This document shows positions 8,854 through 17,310 of a stretch of DNA of 46,791 nucleotides, in pieces; position 1 is the first letter of the stretch; the number at the start of each line of letters is the position of its first letter. The translations under genes were made by a program, and so were the position numbers. Origin of the DNA: a virus; the IMG/VR virus record IMGVR_UViG_3300049856_000164, positions 1-46,791 of that record, one strand, 5' to 3'. Below the pieces are notes generated by a model. That model was not told where the DNA came from and did not search any database. It saw only the letters and a list, made by a program, of their open reading frames with translations.

Positions 8854-8870
8854 ACGCGTGTTCGGTCGTC

Positions 8871-9401
8871 CTACAGCACGCTCCGCCCGCCGGCGGCGGT
8901 ACGGCCTTGCGTGACCGTGGCGTTCGCGCCCGTGCCGCGGACTTCCAGCACGAGCGGCTCGGGCTCCGGGTTCGCCTGCTCGCCGGGCTCGCGCGACTCG
9001 ATCTTGCCGGCCACGTCCACCATCCAGCTCGGCAGCTTCTCCTCGAGCTTGCCCTTCTTGTCCTTCAGGAGCACGTAGTCGAACACGTCGCCCGGATTCC
9101 GGATGCGCCCGTCGGCCGGGTACTGCCCGCGCCGAATCGCGCGCACCCGAACCGAGCGCTTCTCTTCGTCCTTCCGCTTCGCCTCAGCGACCCTGGCCTG
9201 CGCCTTGAGTGCTTCTGCGGCGTCTTCCTCGGCCTTCTCTCGGGCATTGGCGGCGGCCTTCTGATCCGCCTGCGTCTGCTCGGGCGGGATCACGGGCGGG
9301 GCGCCGTCCGAGGTGAGCGGAACCACGACGGGCGGGGGGCCGTCCTCGTGCGGCGTGGCCTCGGCCTTCACCTTCTTCGTGCGTGCAGTCTTTGCGGCCA
9401 T
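8871..9401 (-). CDS. Capsid-region protein of unknown function
   Basis: This 176-residue protein starts MAAKTARTKKVKAE, has a Pro-rich stretch, then a long Ala/Glu/Lys helix (about residues 45-85) and a conserved-looking segment RVRAIRRGQYPADGRIRNPG that continues GDVFDYVLL. Such an 'R-G-x-Y...R.PGDVF' segment is common in small proteins next to phage capsid genes, where it may be a minor head component. The start is the second ATG, at 9401, because a GGAGGA site lies 8 bases before it; the upstream ATG at 9416 has no such site. Confidence 0.7.
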   Translation of the reverse strand: MAAKTARTKKVKAEATPHEDGPPPVVVPLTSDGAPPVIPPEQTQADQKAAANAREKAEEDAAEALKAQARVAEAKRKDEEKRSVRVRAIRRGQYPADGRIRNPGDVFDYVLLKDKKGKLEEKLPSWMVDVAGKIESREPGEQANPEPEPLVLEVRGTGANATVTQGRTAAGGRSVL

Positions 9402-9458
9402 GTGCGAATCCTCCAACCGCGAGCGCCCATGCGAGCGCTCGGGTCAGTGAGAGAGTGG

Positions 9459-9884
9459 TTACTGGATGGTGACGCCGGCCGGGTAGTAGACCTCGTTCTG
9501 CACCGCGCTCGCGAGCGTCAGGAACGCGGTGACCGTGATGCCGGTCATCGTGGCGAGCGTGTAGTTGAGCCGCGTCCAGCGCGCCCAGAGCAGGTCGGGC
9601 GGCACCGGGATGATGAACTTGTAGCCCGCCACGAGCGTGGCCGCGGCGAGTGCGGCCGTGGTCGCGACGGTGACCGGGGCGCCGAACGCGGACGTAGTGT
9701 CCGCCTGGATCGTGACGGTGAGCGTCCCGCCACCAGCCGCCGAGACGGTGACCGCGACGACGACGACGAGCGGTTCGCCGACGCCCATGTTGCGGTCGGA
9801 CGAGTGGTCGATGGCGTTCGTCGAGACGGCCGTGACCGTGAGCGCCTGCGCCTGGCTGTAGGTGTTCTGTGCGTCCTGGTACAT
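9459..9884 (-). CDS. Capsid cement protein, Bbp16-like
   Basis: This 141-residue, beta-rich protein begins MYQDAQNTYSQAQALTVTAV and continues with STNAIDHSS and GVGEPLVVVV, then GGGTLTVTIQADTT. This order (short N-terminal helix with DAQ...SxAQA, STNxID, GEPLxVV, LTVTxxxD) is that of the Bbp16 cement family of BPP-1, whose trimers clamp capsomers at the outer surface. It lies right after the major capsid gene, as in BPP-1. Assignment is by sequence resemblance and order. Confidence 0.85.
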   Translation of the reverse strand: MYQDAQNTYSQAQALTVTAVSTNAIDHSSDRNMGVGEPLVVVVAVTVSAAGGGTLTVTIQADTTSAFGAPVTVATTAALAAATLVAGYKFIIPVPPDLLWARWTRLNYTLATMTGITVTAFLTLASAVQNEVYYPAGVTIQ

Positions 9885-9920
9885 AGGATCAGGTCCTCAG
9901 TGAGTTGCGTGGGATGGCGA

Positions 9921-10952
9921 TCAGGTGACCAGCGCTTCGGTGGGGAGCAGCGCGTCGACCGTGCGGATCGGCACGCCGAGGAAGCTCAGCTCGCCGCCGA
10001 CGCGGTCCTGGCCGAACTGGTTGAGTGCGGCCTGCACGGACAGCGCGTTCGTCGACTTGTTGAGCGCCTGCACGCGCAGGATCGACTTGGCCGTGCGGTT
10101 CGCGTAGAAGACGAGCTTCCCACGCGGCCCCTGAATGCGATCGATTGCCCGCGACATCAGCTCGATCAGCTTGACCGTGGCGCCCGCAGTGTCGGCGAGC
10201 AGGTCCGACGTGTCGATGTTCGCGATGCGCACCACTGACCGCCAATCCATCACGGCCAGTCCGACACGCCAGATGTACTGATCGCGGTAGCCGCGCATCC
10301 GGTTCGCTGCCGGTGCGTTGTTCGCGACCGTGGTCTCGATCACGCCGAGCCCGAGGTCGTTGTGCACGAGCCCCGCCTGCGTGTTCTGCGGATAGATCAG
10401 GCTGACCGTCTGCGGATGCCAGTTGATCAGCCAGATGGACGTGTTGTCGCCGCCCGAGCCCGACGGCGCCTTGAGGATCTGCGCACCGTTGCCGGCGGTT
10501 GTGCTCGAGTAGCGGACAGCGAACCCGGTGAACTGCTCCGGCGTGAGGCCGGCGTTCCCGTAGAACAGGGAGGTCGCCATCTGCTCGTTCATCGCTTCCA
10601 GGAACGGGAGCGACTGGTTGAGCCGGAACTGGCCGAGGTCGGGCGCGAGCTCGGCGATCATCTCGTCGATCTCGCTCCAGGCTTCGATGCGCGCGGCCTG
10701 CTCGTCGAACTGCGCGGTCGTGGCCTTCGAGGGCGGGACGCCCTGGTTGGCCAGACGGAAGACGACGGCCGGGAGGCCGGTGCGCATCGTGACGCGCATG
10801 CCGGTGGGGAGATTGCCTTCCTGCACGATCGCGTCGTCGAGGATCTCGTTCGACTGATTGAGCACCTCGATAATGCGCGCGATCTTGTTGTTCGGGCCGA
10901 GCTGCTTCGCGTAGTCGGCCATCGTGATCATCGGGACGCCGATGCTTGCCAT
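9921..10952 (-). CDS. Major capsid protein (GP7/Bbp17 type)
   Basis: This 343-residue protein contains EGNLPTGMRVTMRTGLP, then LANQGVPPSKATTAQFDEQ and RIEAWSEIDEMIAEL, the signature of the GP7-like major capsid family of BPP-1-type podoviruses, an HK97-fold shell protein. There is no N-terminal delta domain, which fits the separate scaffold gene upstream. The ATG at 10952 has a strong GGAGG site, itself directly behind one of three conserved hairpin elements, so its expression may be set independently of the scaffold. The cement gene follows. Confidence 0.93.
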   Translation of the reverse strand: MASIGVPMITMADYAKQLGPNNKIARIIEVLNQSNEILDDAIVQEGNLPTGMRVTMRTGLPAVVFRLANQGVPPSKATTAQFDEQAARIEAWSEIDEMIAELAPDLGQFRLNQSLPFLEAMNEQMATSLFYGNAGLTPEQFTGFAVRYSSTTAGNGAQILKAPSGSGGDNTSIWLINWHPQTVSLIYPQNTQAGLVHNDLGLGVIETTVANNAPAANRMRGYRDQYIWRVGLAVMDWRSVVRIANIDTSDLLADTAGATVKLIELMSRAIDRIQGPRGKLVFYANRTAKSILRVQALNKSTNALSVQAALNQFGQDRVGGELSFLGVPIRTVDALLPTEALVT

Positions 10953-10967
10953 GTGGTGCCTCCAAAC

Positions 10968-11016
10968 GAAAAACGGCCCGCATCGCCGGGAGAGGCGATC
11001 GGGCCGTGGTGAGCGG
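10968..11016 (-). terminator. Conserved hairpin element, copy B (before the capsid gene)
   Basis: On the minus strand the box CCGCTCACCACGGCC (11002-11016) runs into a hairpin (10974-11006) with outer stem CGGCCCG/CGGGCCG and inner stem ATCGCC/GGCGAT, followed by GTTTTTCGTTT and then the capsid ribosome site. It has the form of an intrinsic terminator for the scaffold transcript. The same box with different but still paired stems occurs before the terminase small subunit and the tailspike. Confidence 0.85.
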
Positions 11017-11073
11017 ACGTGTGGGTTGTCGTCGTGCCGTGGAGCTGGTACTACGGAGCGCTACATCATCGGA

Positions 11074-11883
11074 CTATCCGGCGGTGATCTCCGCTTCGGT
11101 GAGCCCGGCGCCTTTCGGATAGAAGACATCCTTGTCGGACAGGCGCCCGGTATCGCCCCCGCCACTGTTCGGCAGAATGAGCGGTCCTTCCCCGGCGGAC
11201 TTGCCCAGCCAGTGCATGAACGACACGATCGCGGGATGATCCCCGAAGCCCGTCTCGTTCAGGAACGCCTTGATCGTGGTCGCCCCCTCGGGGTTCACCT
11301 TCGCATACGCGACGTCGATCACCTGGCGCCCCTTGTCGATCGCCGCCTTCCGTTCCTCGGGGGTCTTGCCCAGGGCGGGGTCGGCGAGCGTCTTCGTCTT
11401 CCACCCGTCGATCACGGCTTGGGACTTCGCGTTCTCCGCGTCGAGCGTGGCCTTCACCTCGGCGGCCGTCGACTCCACGAGCTGCTGCGCCGCGTCGTTG
11501 GAGAGTCCCAGCGAGCGCGCAATGGCGGCTGTCCTCTCGAGTGCGGTGGCGTCCAGCGTGGCGTCTTTCGGGAGCGTGAGGGTGTACTTCCCATCGACTG
11601 GCGGCGTGTGCAGTGCCGTCAGCTTCTCCGCAGCGGCCTTCTCGGTCGCTGCCTTCTCGGCGGCTACCTTGTCGGCCGCCGCTTGCTCGCTCGCCGCCTT
11701 CTCGGCAGCGGCTTTCTGTTCCGGGGTCTGCGCAGCTGCAGCAGCGGCAGCAGCGTCGGCCGCGGCCTTCTCAGCGGTGGCCCTCTCGCTCGCAGCAACC
11801 GCGGCCTTCGCGGCGTCATCAGTTGCGGTGGCGGCAGCAGGATCAGCGACGGCAGTGCCGCCAGCAGTCGGATCGTCAACCAT
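11074..11883 (-). CDS. Scaffolding (capsid assembly) protein
   Basis: This 269-residue protein directly precedes the capsid gene. Residues from about 20 to 100 are a very Ala/Glu/Lys-rich helix with repeated AAEKAA units, followed by a domain with KTPEERKAAIDKGRQVIDVA and a C-terminal SFMHWLGKSAGEGP, as in capsid-assembly proteins of T7-type and related podoviruses. It would shape the procapsid and leave before packaging. I chose the ATG at 11883 because GAGG lies about 6 bases upstream; the ATG at 11895 has no site. It overlaps the upstream gene by 8 bases. Confidence 0.88.
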   Translation of the reverse strand: MVDDPTAGGTAVADPAAATATDDAAKAAVAASERATAEKAAADAAAAAAAAQTPEQKAAAEKAASEQAAADKVAAEKAATEKAAAEKLTALHTPPVDGKYTLTLPKDATLDATALERTAAIARSLGLSNDAAQQLVESTAAEVKATLDAENAKSQAVIDGWKTKTLADPALGKTPEERKAAIDKGRQVIDVAYAKVNPEGATTIKAFLNETGFGDHPAIVSFMHWLGKSAGEGPLILPNSGGGDTGRLSDKDVFYPKGAGLTEAEITAG

Positions 11884-12280
11884 CGTCGTCCTCATTGGTG
11901 TCGGGTTTCTCGCTCACCATGCCCGGCTCTTCGGCGGGCGCGGCGGCCTGCTCGGCCGCGTTCCGCTCCATCGCCTCGCGCTGCATCAGTAGGTACGCGT
12001 CCTGGTTCGTCGTGATAACCGCGATTTGCACCAAGTGGCCAATGTCCTGCTTCCCGGAGTAGTACTGGACGCGCTCAGGCCCATCACGCATCACGGACGC
12101 GGTTGTCCTGCACACATCGTCTCCGAGTAGCCACCACACAAACTCGCGGCCCTCGTAAGACGCCATTACGGCATTCACGAACGCCGCGACCCGGCGCTCG
12201 GCCTGTTTCTCTTTCTTGCCCGCGCGGCGGACCTGCTTCCCGCTGCTCGCGTTCTGCGTGAGGGCGCGGGGAGTCGTCAT
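11876..12280 (-). CDS. Bbp19-like virion protein
   Basis: This 134-residue protein has a basic N-terminus and the segment GREFVWWLLGDDVCRTT followed by YYSGKQDIGHLVQI and a terminal YLLMQREA, the pattern of the Bbp19 family found between portal and scaffold in BPP-1-type phages (G-R-x-F-x-W-L-L, then Y-x-x-G-x-x-x-x-G, then M-x-x-E). Its role in the particle is not settled in the family. It overlaps the upstream gene through ATGA (12277-12280) and the scaffold gene by 8 bases. Confidence 0.82.
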   Translation of the reverse strand: MTTPRALTQNASSGKQVRRAGKKEKQAERRVAAFVNAVMASYEGREFVWWLLGDDVCRTTASVMRDGPERVQYYSGKQDIGHLVQIAVITTNQDAYLLMQREAMERNAAEQAAAPAEEPGMVSEKPDTNEDDDG

Positions 12281-12528
12281 GAGCCGAGTTGGATGATGCG
12301 CGACTCACCGTTCCCGCCGTTCTGCTGCGCCGTGAACTTCTTCCGTGCGTACCGGATGGAATCGACGTGCTGCTCGTAATAGGCGACACGATGCGCCAAA
12401 TCCATGGCGATGATCGTTGTCTTGTTGAGCTGTTCGGCCAGCGCTTGCGCGACAGCAGTGTGGGCATCGAGGTCCACCCGCATCGCGGCAAGCTGCTCCT
12501 CGGGTGTCAGATATGGTTGTTCATCCAT
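12277..12528 (-). CDS. Small coiled-coil protein of the packaging operon
   Basis: This 83-residue protein is mostly helical (AHTAVAQALAEQLNKTTIIA) with a C-terminal Gln/Gly-rich tail. The ATG at 12528 is preferred over one at 12537 because GAGGA lies 8-9 bases before it. It lies between portal and the Bbp19-like gene. I recognise no family; a minor head or assembly role is inferred from position only. Confidence 0.65.
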   Translation of the reverse strand: MDEQPYLTPEEQLAAMRVDLDAHTAVAQALAEQLNKTTIIAMDLAHRVAYYEQHVDSIRYARKKFTAQQNGGNGESRIIQLGS

Positions 12529-12558
12529 TGAGCGCATCCTCAGTGTGATCCGCCGTGC

Positions 12559-14307
12559 TCATGCGGGGCTCCCGGCGCCGAGCAGACCGGCGACTTGGCC
12601 CCCGCCCGCACTGAGCAGCGACGCGAGCGCGTTGTCGCCCGTGGTCGGCGACTGTGAGAGGTCACGCACCGCCGGCGCGACCTTGGACGCCAGCTCGGCG
12701 GCCTGTGCGGCCTGCTGCTGCTGCGCGCGCGCCTGCCGGACCTCGGCCACCTTGTCGTCAGGCACCACGACGCGCGGCGGGACGCCGGTCATCTGCGCGT
12801 ACTCGTCGATCATCTGATCGCGGTCGACCTTGTCCCACACGGTCGGGTCCTCGGCCGCGAGGTTCGTCACGAAGCCGGTGAACCGCTCGAGCCCACCGGT
12901 GGCGACCGCGCGCTGCGCCTGCGCCATGACGGACTCGTACTCCACCCGCAGCGTCGCGCCGTCCAGCTCCGGCGGGGGCGGCGGCAGCATCCCCTTCCGC
13001 TCCATGATCGCGTAGGTGCGGTCGATCAGCGGGTGCAGAAGATCGGAATCCAGGCGCGTGAAGACGGGACCAAGCGCGAGGAGCTTTTCTTCCTTCCGCT
13101 CCATGATCTCCGTCGCGGTGATCTCCTTCCGGTCCAGGTTCTCCAGCATCAGGAAGAGATCGACGAAGTACGCCTGATCGATCAGCTGCTTCACTTCGGC
13201 CGTCTCCTGGCGGAGATCGTTGAGGTTGAGGTTCACCTGCATCGCCGGCCGGAATGACTTGTTCGGTCCTTCGGCGACATACGACACGTCGCCCGGCAGG
13301 ATGGAGAGCTTCGACGTGCGCATCTCCGGCGGGGCCACCATCGGCGGCTTGACCATCTTCTCGATCGCCTGGAGGCCGAACTTCTTCATGAGCTGGAGCG
13401 CCTTCACGTCGCCGAGCGCGGTCATGCCAGGACAGTCCGTGCCGTAGACGTCCTCGCCAGTCATCTCCCAGCGGGGCGCCAGCACGGGGAACTCGTCGTA
13501 GCCCGATTCGAGCAGGAACTGTTGGTCGCGGTTCGCCGTCTCGTAGTAGCACGAGGAAAACGGCTTGTACTTCGCGTGCAGCCGGTTCGGGTCATAATCA
13601 TCGTTCGGCTGCACGAGATGCGTGACCGGGATCCACTCCTCGTAGTTGCTGTTGTCCCATGCCGTCTTGATCGGGCCAGACACCTTCGACCAATCGAGGT
13701 CTCTGGCCGTCCCCGGCACGCGGGCGAACTGTCCGACGATCTGGCGCACGGTCATCTCGTACTCGCGCCCGAAGACGCGCACGTCGAGATTCTCGTCGTT
13801 GGCGAGGTAGTAGGAGCCGACGGGGTGATCGAAGCAGCGGATCACCGTGGCGTCGTCCTCGCGCACGAACATCGCGCCCGTGGCGAAGTTGCCGAGGTCG
13901 CCGTACACGACCGGGAGCTTGGAGTAGAGGTTGGACCGTTGGAACACAGTGAGCATCAGCGTCCGGACGATGTGCAACCAATCCTTCACCGGGCCGAACT
14001 CGCCCAGGTCGGGATCCGGCGGGGCGAGCCGGAACCACGGCCGCGCCGGGCTCGTCACGCCGGACATGAGCCCTGAGGAGAGCGTGCGACTGGCGAAGGT
14101 GGCCCGGGAGTCGATGATCTTCTGGTTCCGCCGATCGCCGCGGTTCCGGTCGCTCGTCTGGAAGCGGGTGCGCCGCGGCTTGATCCAGTCGGCGATCTCG
14201 CGATAGTGCGCGTCGAAGGACGACCGCTCGTTCTTCATCGCGGCCACCTGCTTGCGGGCGCGGGCAAGCGGCGTCTCCTGGGCGCGCACCACCGCAGTGG
14301 CCGTCAT
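12559..14307 (-). CDS. Portal protein (T7 gp8-like head-tail connector)
   Basis: This 582-residue protein has the head-tail connector signature: REIADWIKPRRTRF near the N-terminus, then RTLSSGLMSGVTSPARPWFR and a gating/wing region with KFGLQAIEKMVKPPM and later FTGFVTNLAAEDP. Length and order fit T7-type portals. It forms the dodecameric ring at the packaging vertex, binds the terminase and later the adaptor. It overlaps the upstream small gene by ATGA. The C-terminal 60 residues are Gln/Ala-rich, as is usual for the barrel and tail of this family. Confidence 0.95.
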   Translation of the reverse strand: MTATAVVRAQETPLARARKQVAAMKNERSSFDAHYREIADWIKPRRTRFQTSDRNRGDRRNQKIIDSRATFASRTLSSGLMSGVTSPARPWFRLAPPDPDLGEFGPVKDWLHIVRTLMLTVFQRSNLYSKLPVVYGDLGNFATGAMFVREDDATVIRCFDHPVGSYYLANDENLDVRVFGREYEMTVRQIVGQFARVPGTARDLDWSKVSGPIKTAWDNSNYEEWIPVTHLVQPNDDYDPNRLHAKYKPFSSCYYETANRDQQFLLESGYDEFPVLAPRWEMTGEDVYGTDCPGMTALGDVKALQLMKKFGLQAIEKMVKPPMVAPPEMRTSKLSILPGDVSYVAEGPNKSFRPAMQVNLNLNDLRQETAEVKQLIDQAYFVDLFLMLENLDRKEITATEIMERKEEKLLALGPVFTRLDSDLLHPLIDRTYAIMERKGMLPPPPPELDGATLRVEYESVMAQAQRAVATGGLERFTGFVTNLAAEDPTVWDKVDRDQMIDEYAQMTGVPPRVVVPDDKVAEVRQARAQQQQAAQAAELASKVAPAVRDLSQSPTTGDNALASLLSAGGGQVAGLLGAGSPA

Positions 14308-14558
14308 CCGCCGAGCAGCGTCTGGCGCTGCGTGGGGGCGGCCGACTCGAGGCCGGACGGACCCGTGAGCAGCGTGCCGCCCTTGGCCGGTGCCGCAGGC
14401 GCGAGGAGCCGGCGCCGGCGCGCGGCGGCGATCGCCGTCAGGCCGGCCTGGTCAGGCTGCGGCGCGGTCGGGAGCGACTGGATCGGCGGCGCGACGACGG
14501 GCGACCCGACGAGGCGCCCCGACGTCCAGCGGAGGAGGTTCTTCGCGAAGGCGGCCAT
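14304..14558 (-). CDS. Small basic protein upstream of the portal
   Basis: This 84-residue protein has a basic N-terminal helix (FAKNLLRWTSGRL), a Pro-rich middle and an Arg-rich stretch near AIAAARRRRLLAPAAP, typical of short proteins that precede portal genes in BPP-1-like operons. No domain is recognised. The ATG shares one base with the stop of the upstream DUF4177-like gene (TGATG) and its own stop overlaps the portal ATG (ATGA), so it is translated as part of the operon. Confidence 0.7.
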   Translation of the reverse strand: MAAFAKNLLRWTSGRLVGSPVVAPPIQSLPTAPQPDQAGLTAIAAARRRRLLAPAAPAKGGTLLTGPSGLESAAPTQRQTLLGG

Positions 14559-14770
14559 CAGCTGCGCTTCCCGCCAACGATCATCGGCATCGCCGGCATG
14601 ATCATGGGTGCCGGCTTCTTCCGCTTGCAGTGGACGAGCACCCCGTCCGGATGCTCGTCTTTCGCCCACGCTTCCCAGCCGTCCTTGCCGAGCTGGCCGA
14701 GCCCGTTGACCATGACCTGGTCGCCGTGCCCGTGGATCTTCGCGGTGAGGTATTCCCACTCGTCATGCAT
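14558..14770 (-). CDS. DUF4177-like small protein
   Basis: This 70-residue protein begins MHDEWEYLTAKIHGHGD and continues with LGQLGKDGWEAWAKDE; the pattern W-E-Y...L-x-x-L-G-x-x-G-W-E is that of DUF4177, a small beta-beta-alpha fold of unknown function. The C-terminus is Lys/Pro/Met-rich. The ATG at 14770 has an AAGGAGA site about 9 bases upstream. It lies among packaging genes, with no other hint of role. Confidence 0.75.
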   Translation of the reverse strand: MHDEWEYLTAKIHGHGDQVMVNGLGQLGKDGWEAWAKDEHPDGVLVHCKRKKPAPMIMPAMPMIVGGKRS

Positions 14771-14783
14771 CGGCAGCGTCTCC

Positions 14784-15251
14784 TTAGCTCGCGTCGTAGC
14801 CGGACATGGCGACCGACTCGACCGAGCCCGCGACGCCCGCGGCGGCGAACTCCAGCGTCATCGCCGTGTTGAGCGAGCCGGGGATGTTCAGGCCGGTGAG
14901 GATGAACTGGAGCGTCTTGTTCACGTCCAGGATGAAGCGCTGGGTCCACAGCACGGTGCCGCCACCGCTCGCGCCGTCCCGAAGGCTCACGTCCATCGCG
15001 CCCGCCTGCGCCGTGGCGCCGGTGGAGAAGATCGCGCAGATCGACGTGCAGACATGCCGCGCCGCCGCGTTGGCCGCCTTGCTCGTTGATGCTTGCGCCG
15101 CGAAGCCAACCGAGGCTGCCTGCGCCCACTGGCCGGGCTGCACGACGATGAGCGCACCGGCCGCTTCGCTGATGGCGGCGATGAGCGACGCGGCCGAGGC
15201 GGCACGGGCCGGGACGACGGTGCCGGCCACCTGCTCCAGTTCCAGAATCAT
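14784..15251 (-). CDS. Putative virion protein with beta-sandwich C-terminus
   Basis: This 155-residue protein has a helical Ala-rich N-terminal half and a beta-rich C-terminal half with SLRDGASGGGTVLWTQ and TGLNIPGSLNTAMTLEF, a pattern I associate with small virion proteins near terminase genes, in which 'LNIPGS.NTAMTLEF.A' is a conserved core. It may be a capsid or collar component. Its ATG overlaps the GNAT stop (ATGA). Naming it more closely would need a profile search. Confidence 0.7.
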   Translation of the reverse strand: MILELEQVAGTVVPARAASAASLIAAISEAAGALIVVQPGQWAQAASVGFAAQASTSKAANAAARHVCTSICAIFSTGATAQAGAMDVSLRDGASGGGTVLWTQRFILDVNKTLQFILTGLNIPGSLNTAMTLEFAAAGVAGSVESVAMSGYDAS

Positions 15252-15802
15252 CGGGAGACCTCGCGGAGATACGCCCGCTCGTACAGCGCGAACCCGCGCT
15301 TCGTCAGCGTGCGCTCGTTCACGGGCGACTTCGCTTCCAGCGTGAAGTGGATCCACTCCGCGTGCGCCTCGCCGTGCGCGATGAACGCCTCGAGCAACAG
15401 CAGTCCGGCGCGCGTCTGCCGATATTCGGGGATCACCCACCAGAACATCTCGCTCAGCACGCGGATGGCCGGGTTGTACGGGTGCGGCGCGAGGGCACCG
15501 CCGATGAAGCCCACCGGCCAGCGGGAGTCGAGCCCGACGTCCACGTCGGCGATAAAGAAGGGCTGCGCGTCGATCAGCTCGGCCAGGAGGTAGCGCGCGG
15601 TCTTCTCGTCCGGGTAGAGCGACTGCTGCGTGCCGTAGAACTCGGCGAAGTCCGCGAGCTGGTGCGCGAGCCACAGCACGTCATGCGACGCGGCCGGCCG
15701 CACTCGCACCTCGGCGCCACGGGTCCGGGCGTGGGCCAAGATGCGGGCGGCGAGGCATCCCAGCGTCGGGAGCTCGGCAGCAACCACGGCGGCGGCGGTC
15801 AT
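15248..15802 (-). CDS. GNAT-family N-acetyltransferase
   Basis: This 184-residue protein has the GNAT layout: RVRPAASHDVLWLAHQLADF near the start, a beta-strand PFFIADVD, then VGFIGGALAP and the acetyl-CoA loop MFWWVIPEYRQTRAGLLLLE, ending in KRGFALYERAYLREV (the usual 'GF...Y' end). It would transfer an acetyl group to an unknown amine. GNAT genes next to terminase genes recur in podoviruses; the substrate could be a host or virion protein. It overlaps the terminase large subunit by ATGA. Confidence 0.82.
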   Translation of the reverse strand: MTAAAVVAAELPTLGCLAARILAHARTRGAEVRVRPAASHDVLWLAHQLADFAEFYGTQQSLYPDEKTARYLLAELIDAQPFFIADVDVGLDSRWPVGFIGGALAPHPYNPAIRVLSEMFWWVIPEYRQTRAGLLLLEAFIAHGEAHAEWIHFTLEAKSPVNERTLTKRGFALYERAYLREVSR

Positions 15803-17310
15803 GAGAGCATCCCGGCAGATCCCCGGTCGGCCAGCGGCTCGTAGTCGCTCGCCATCTTGCCGCCGGCCGAGGCTTGTGCGGTGCCGAGGGCCGGCATGTC
15901 GGGCAGCGCGAAGGTCTGGAGCAACGCTTCCCAGAGGTCCGGGCTGGTGCCGTTGAGGAGCACCTTGATCTGCGCCTTCTCGATGACGCGGAACTTGCCG
16001 CCCTCAAACCAGTAGGTCGCCGCGGTCGCTTCACGCACGATTTCGGTGAGGCCCTGCGGGAGCGAGCCACCGCGCTTGATCCACTCGGCGCCCTCAAAGT
16101 AGAGCTCCGACCGCTTGTTGAAGTAGCGCGGGTTGTTCGGGCTCCCCGACGCGTTCACGGAAAAGAGCGACACGCCGCCGAGCAGGCAGGAGTCGATCAC
16201 GCCGGACGCCCAGCCGCCGGTATCGTCAATGCATTCCAGCTCGGAGCCCCACGCTTGTTTGCCCTTCATGAGCCGGCCGGCGATCGTGTGCGACCGCTGC
16301 CCGCGCAGCACCACGGGGTCGAACGAGACCAACCCCTGCCGCGGGAAGAGCACCGTCCGGTCATCGCCGAACCGGGCGACGTCGACGCCGATCCGCTTCT
16401 GCACGTACTTGAAAGTCTCTTCCTCGACCCCGCGCCCGATCGCCTCGTTCACCTCGTCGGCGGAGAGCAACGTGTTGAGGCCGCCCGGCGGGAACTTGCC
16501 CAGGATGAACGACATCACCCACGGGTTGTCACGCCCGTAGAGGCCGATCTGCTCACGCGCCCATTCGGCCAACACACGCGGCGTGCGCTTCGGATCGTCC
16601 GGGTCCGCCGTGATGTTGATCAGATGCCAGAGGTGCCGGTGCGGGCCGGACGCTTGGTAGAGGTAGCCGTTCTGGCTCGTCGTGTTGCCCGCCTGGACGA
16701 TCTTGCCCCACCGGCAGTTGGAGAGCCCCTGCTCGGCCGAGCGCCCGACGGCCGGCGGCATGTCGCCGGTCTCGTCCAGCAGGTAGAGGATGAACGGGGC
16801 GTGCAACCCGGAGAGCGTGCGGCCCATCGCGTCCGGGTCCGCCTTCTTGGCAAAGGATCGCGCACCGAGGAACCACGTCTTCGGATGCTGGCGGGAGAAG
16901 ATGCTCTCCGTCGTCATGTCAAAGGCGCGCTGCAGCAGCTCCGACCGGCCATACCAGACGGCGAACTCCTTCCAGAGTCCGTTCTTCAGGTTATCGCCGG
17001 TGATCGATACGGCCGCCCCGTTCGGGTGCTGGTCCTGATCCGCATAGCAGAGGAGGAAATTCCACCCGCACCACGACTCGACGGTGGACTTCCCCGGGCC
17101 GGCGCACGCGGCCAGCGCGATGCGCTGCGTCTTCGGGTCGGAGCTCGCGAAGGCGGCGAGCGCGTCCTGCTGCCACGCGTCCGGCTCCGTGCGGAACAGG
17201 TCGCGCACCATCTGCGCGGGATCGGCGCGCCAGAGCCGGATGCGGTCGACCGCGGCGTCGGCAGTGCTCATCGGGAGGGCGAGCGCGAGAGCGAGGACGA
17301 GCTCACGCAT
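15799..17310 (-). CDS. terL: Terminase large subunit
   Basis: This 503-residue packaging motor has Walker A ALAACAGPGKST (about 66-76), Walker B FILYLLDETGD (about 173-183) and a C-terminal RNase H-like nuclease with RIGVDVARFGDDRTV (D310, D316/D317) and ECIDDTGGWASG (D362/D363). It cuts and pumps genome DNA into the procapsid through the portal. The ATG at 17310 overlaps the small subunit by 8 bases. The first 13 residues form an odd hydrophobic stretch before an internal Met at residue 14, so the true start may be that ATG at 17271. The circularly permuted assembly is consistent with headful packaging. Confidence 0.95.
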   Translation of the reverse strand: MRELVLALALALPMSTADAAVDRIRLWRADPAQMVRDLFRTEPDAWQQDALAAFASSDPKTQRIALAACAGPGKSTVESWCGWNFLLCYADQDQHPNGAAVSITGDNLKNGLWKEFAVWYGRSELLQRAFDMTTESIFSRQHPKTWFLGARSFAKKADPDAMGRTLSGLHAPFILYLLDETGDMPPAVGRSAEQGLSNCRWGKIVQAGNTTSQNGYLYQASGPHRHLWHLINITADPDDPKRTPRVLAEWAREQIGLYGRDNPWVMSFILGKFPPGGLNTLLSADEVNEAIGRGVEEETFKYVQKRIGVDVARFGDDRTVLFPRQGLVSFDPVVLRGQRSHTIAGRLMKGKQAWGSELECIDDTGGWASGVIDSCLLGGVSLFSVNASGSPNNPRYFNKRSELYFEGAEWIKRGGSLPQGLTEIVREATAATYWFEGGKFRVIEKAQIKVLLNGTSPDLWEALLQTFALPDMPALGTAQASAGGKMASDYEPLADRGSAGMLS

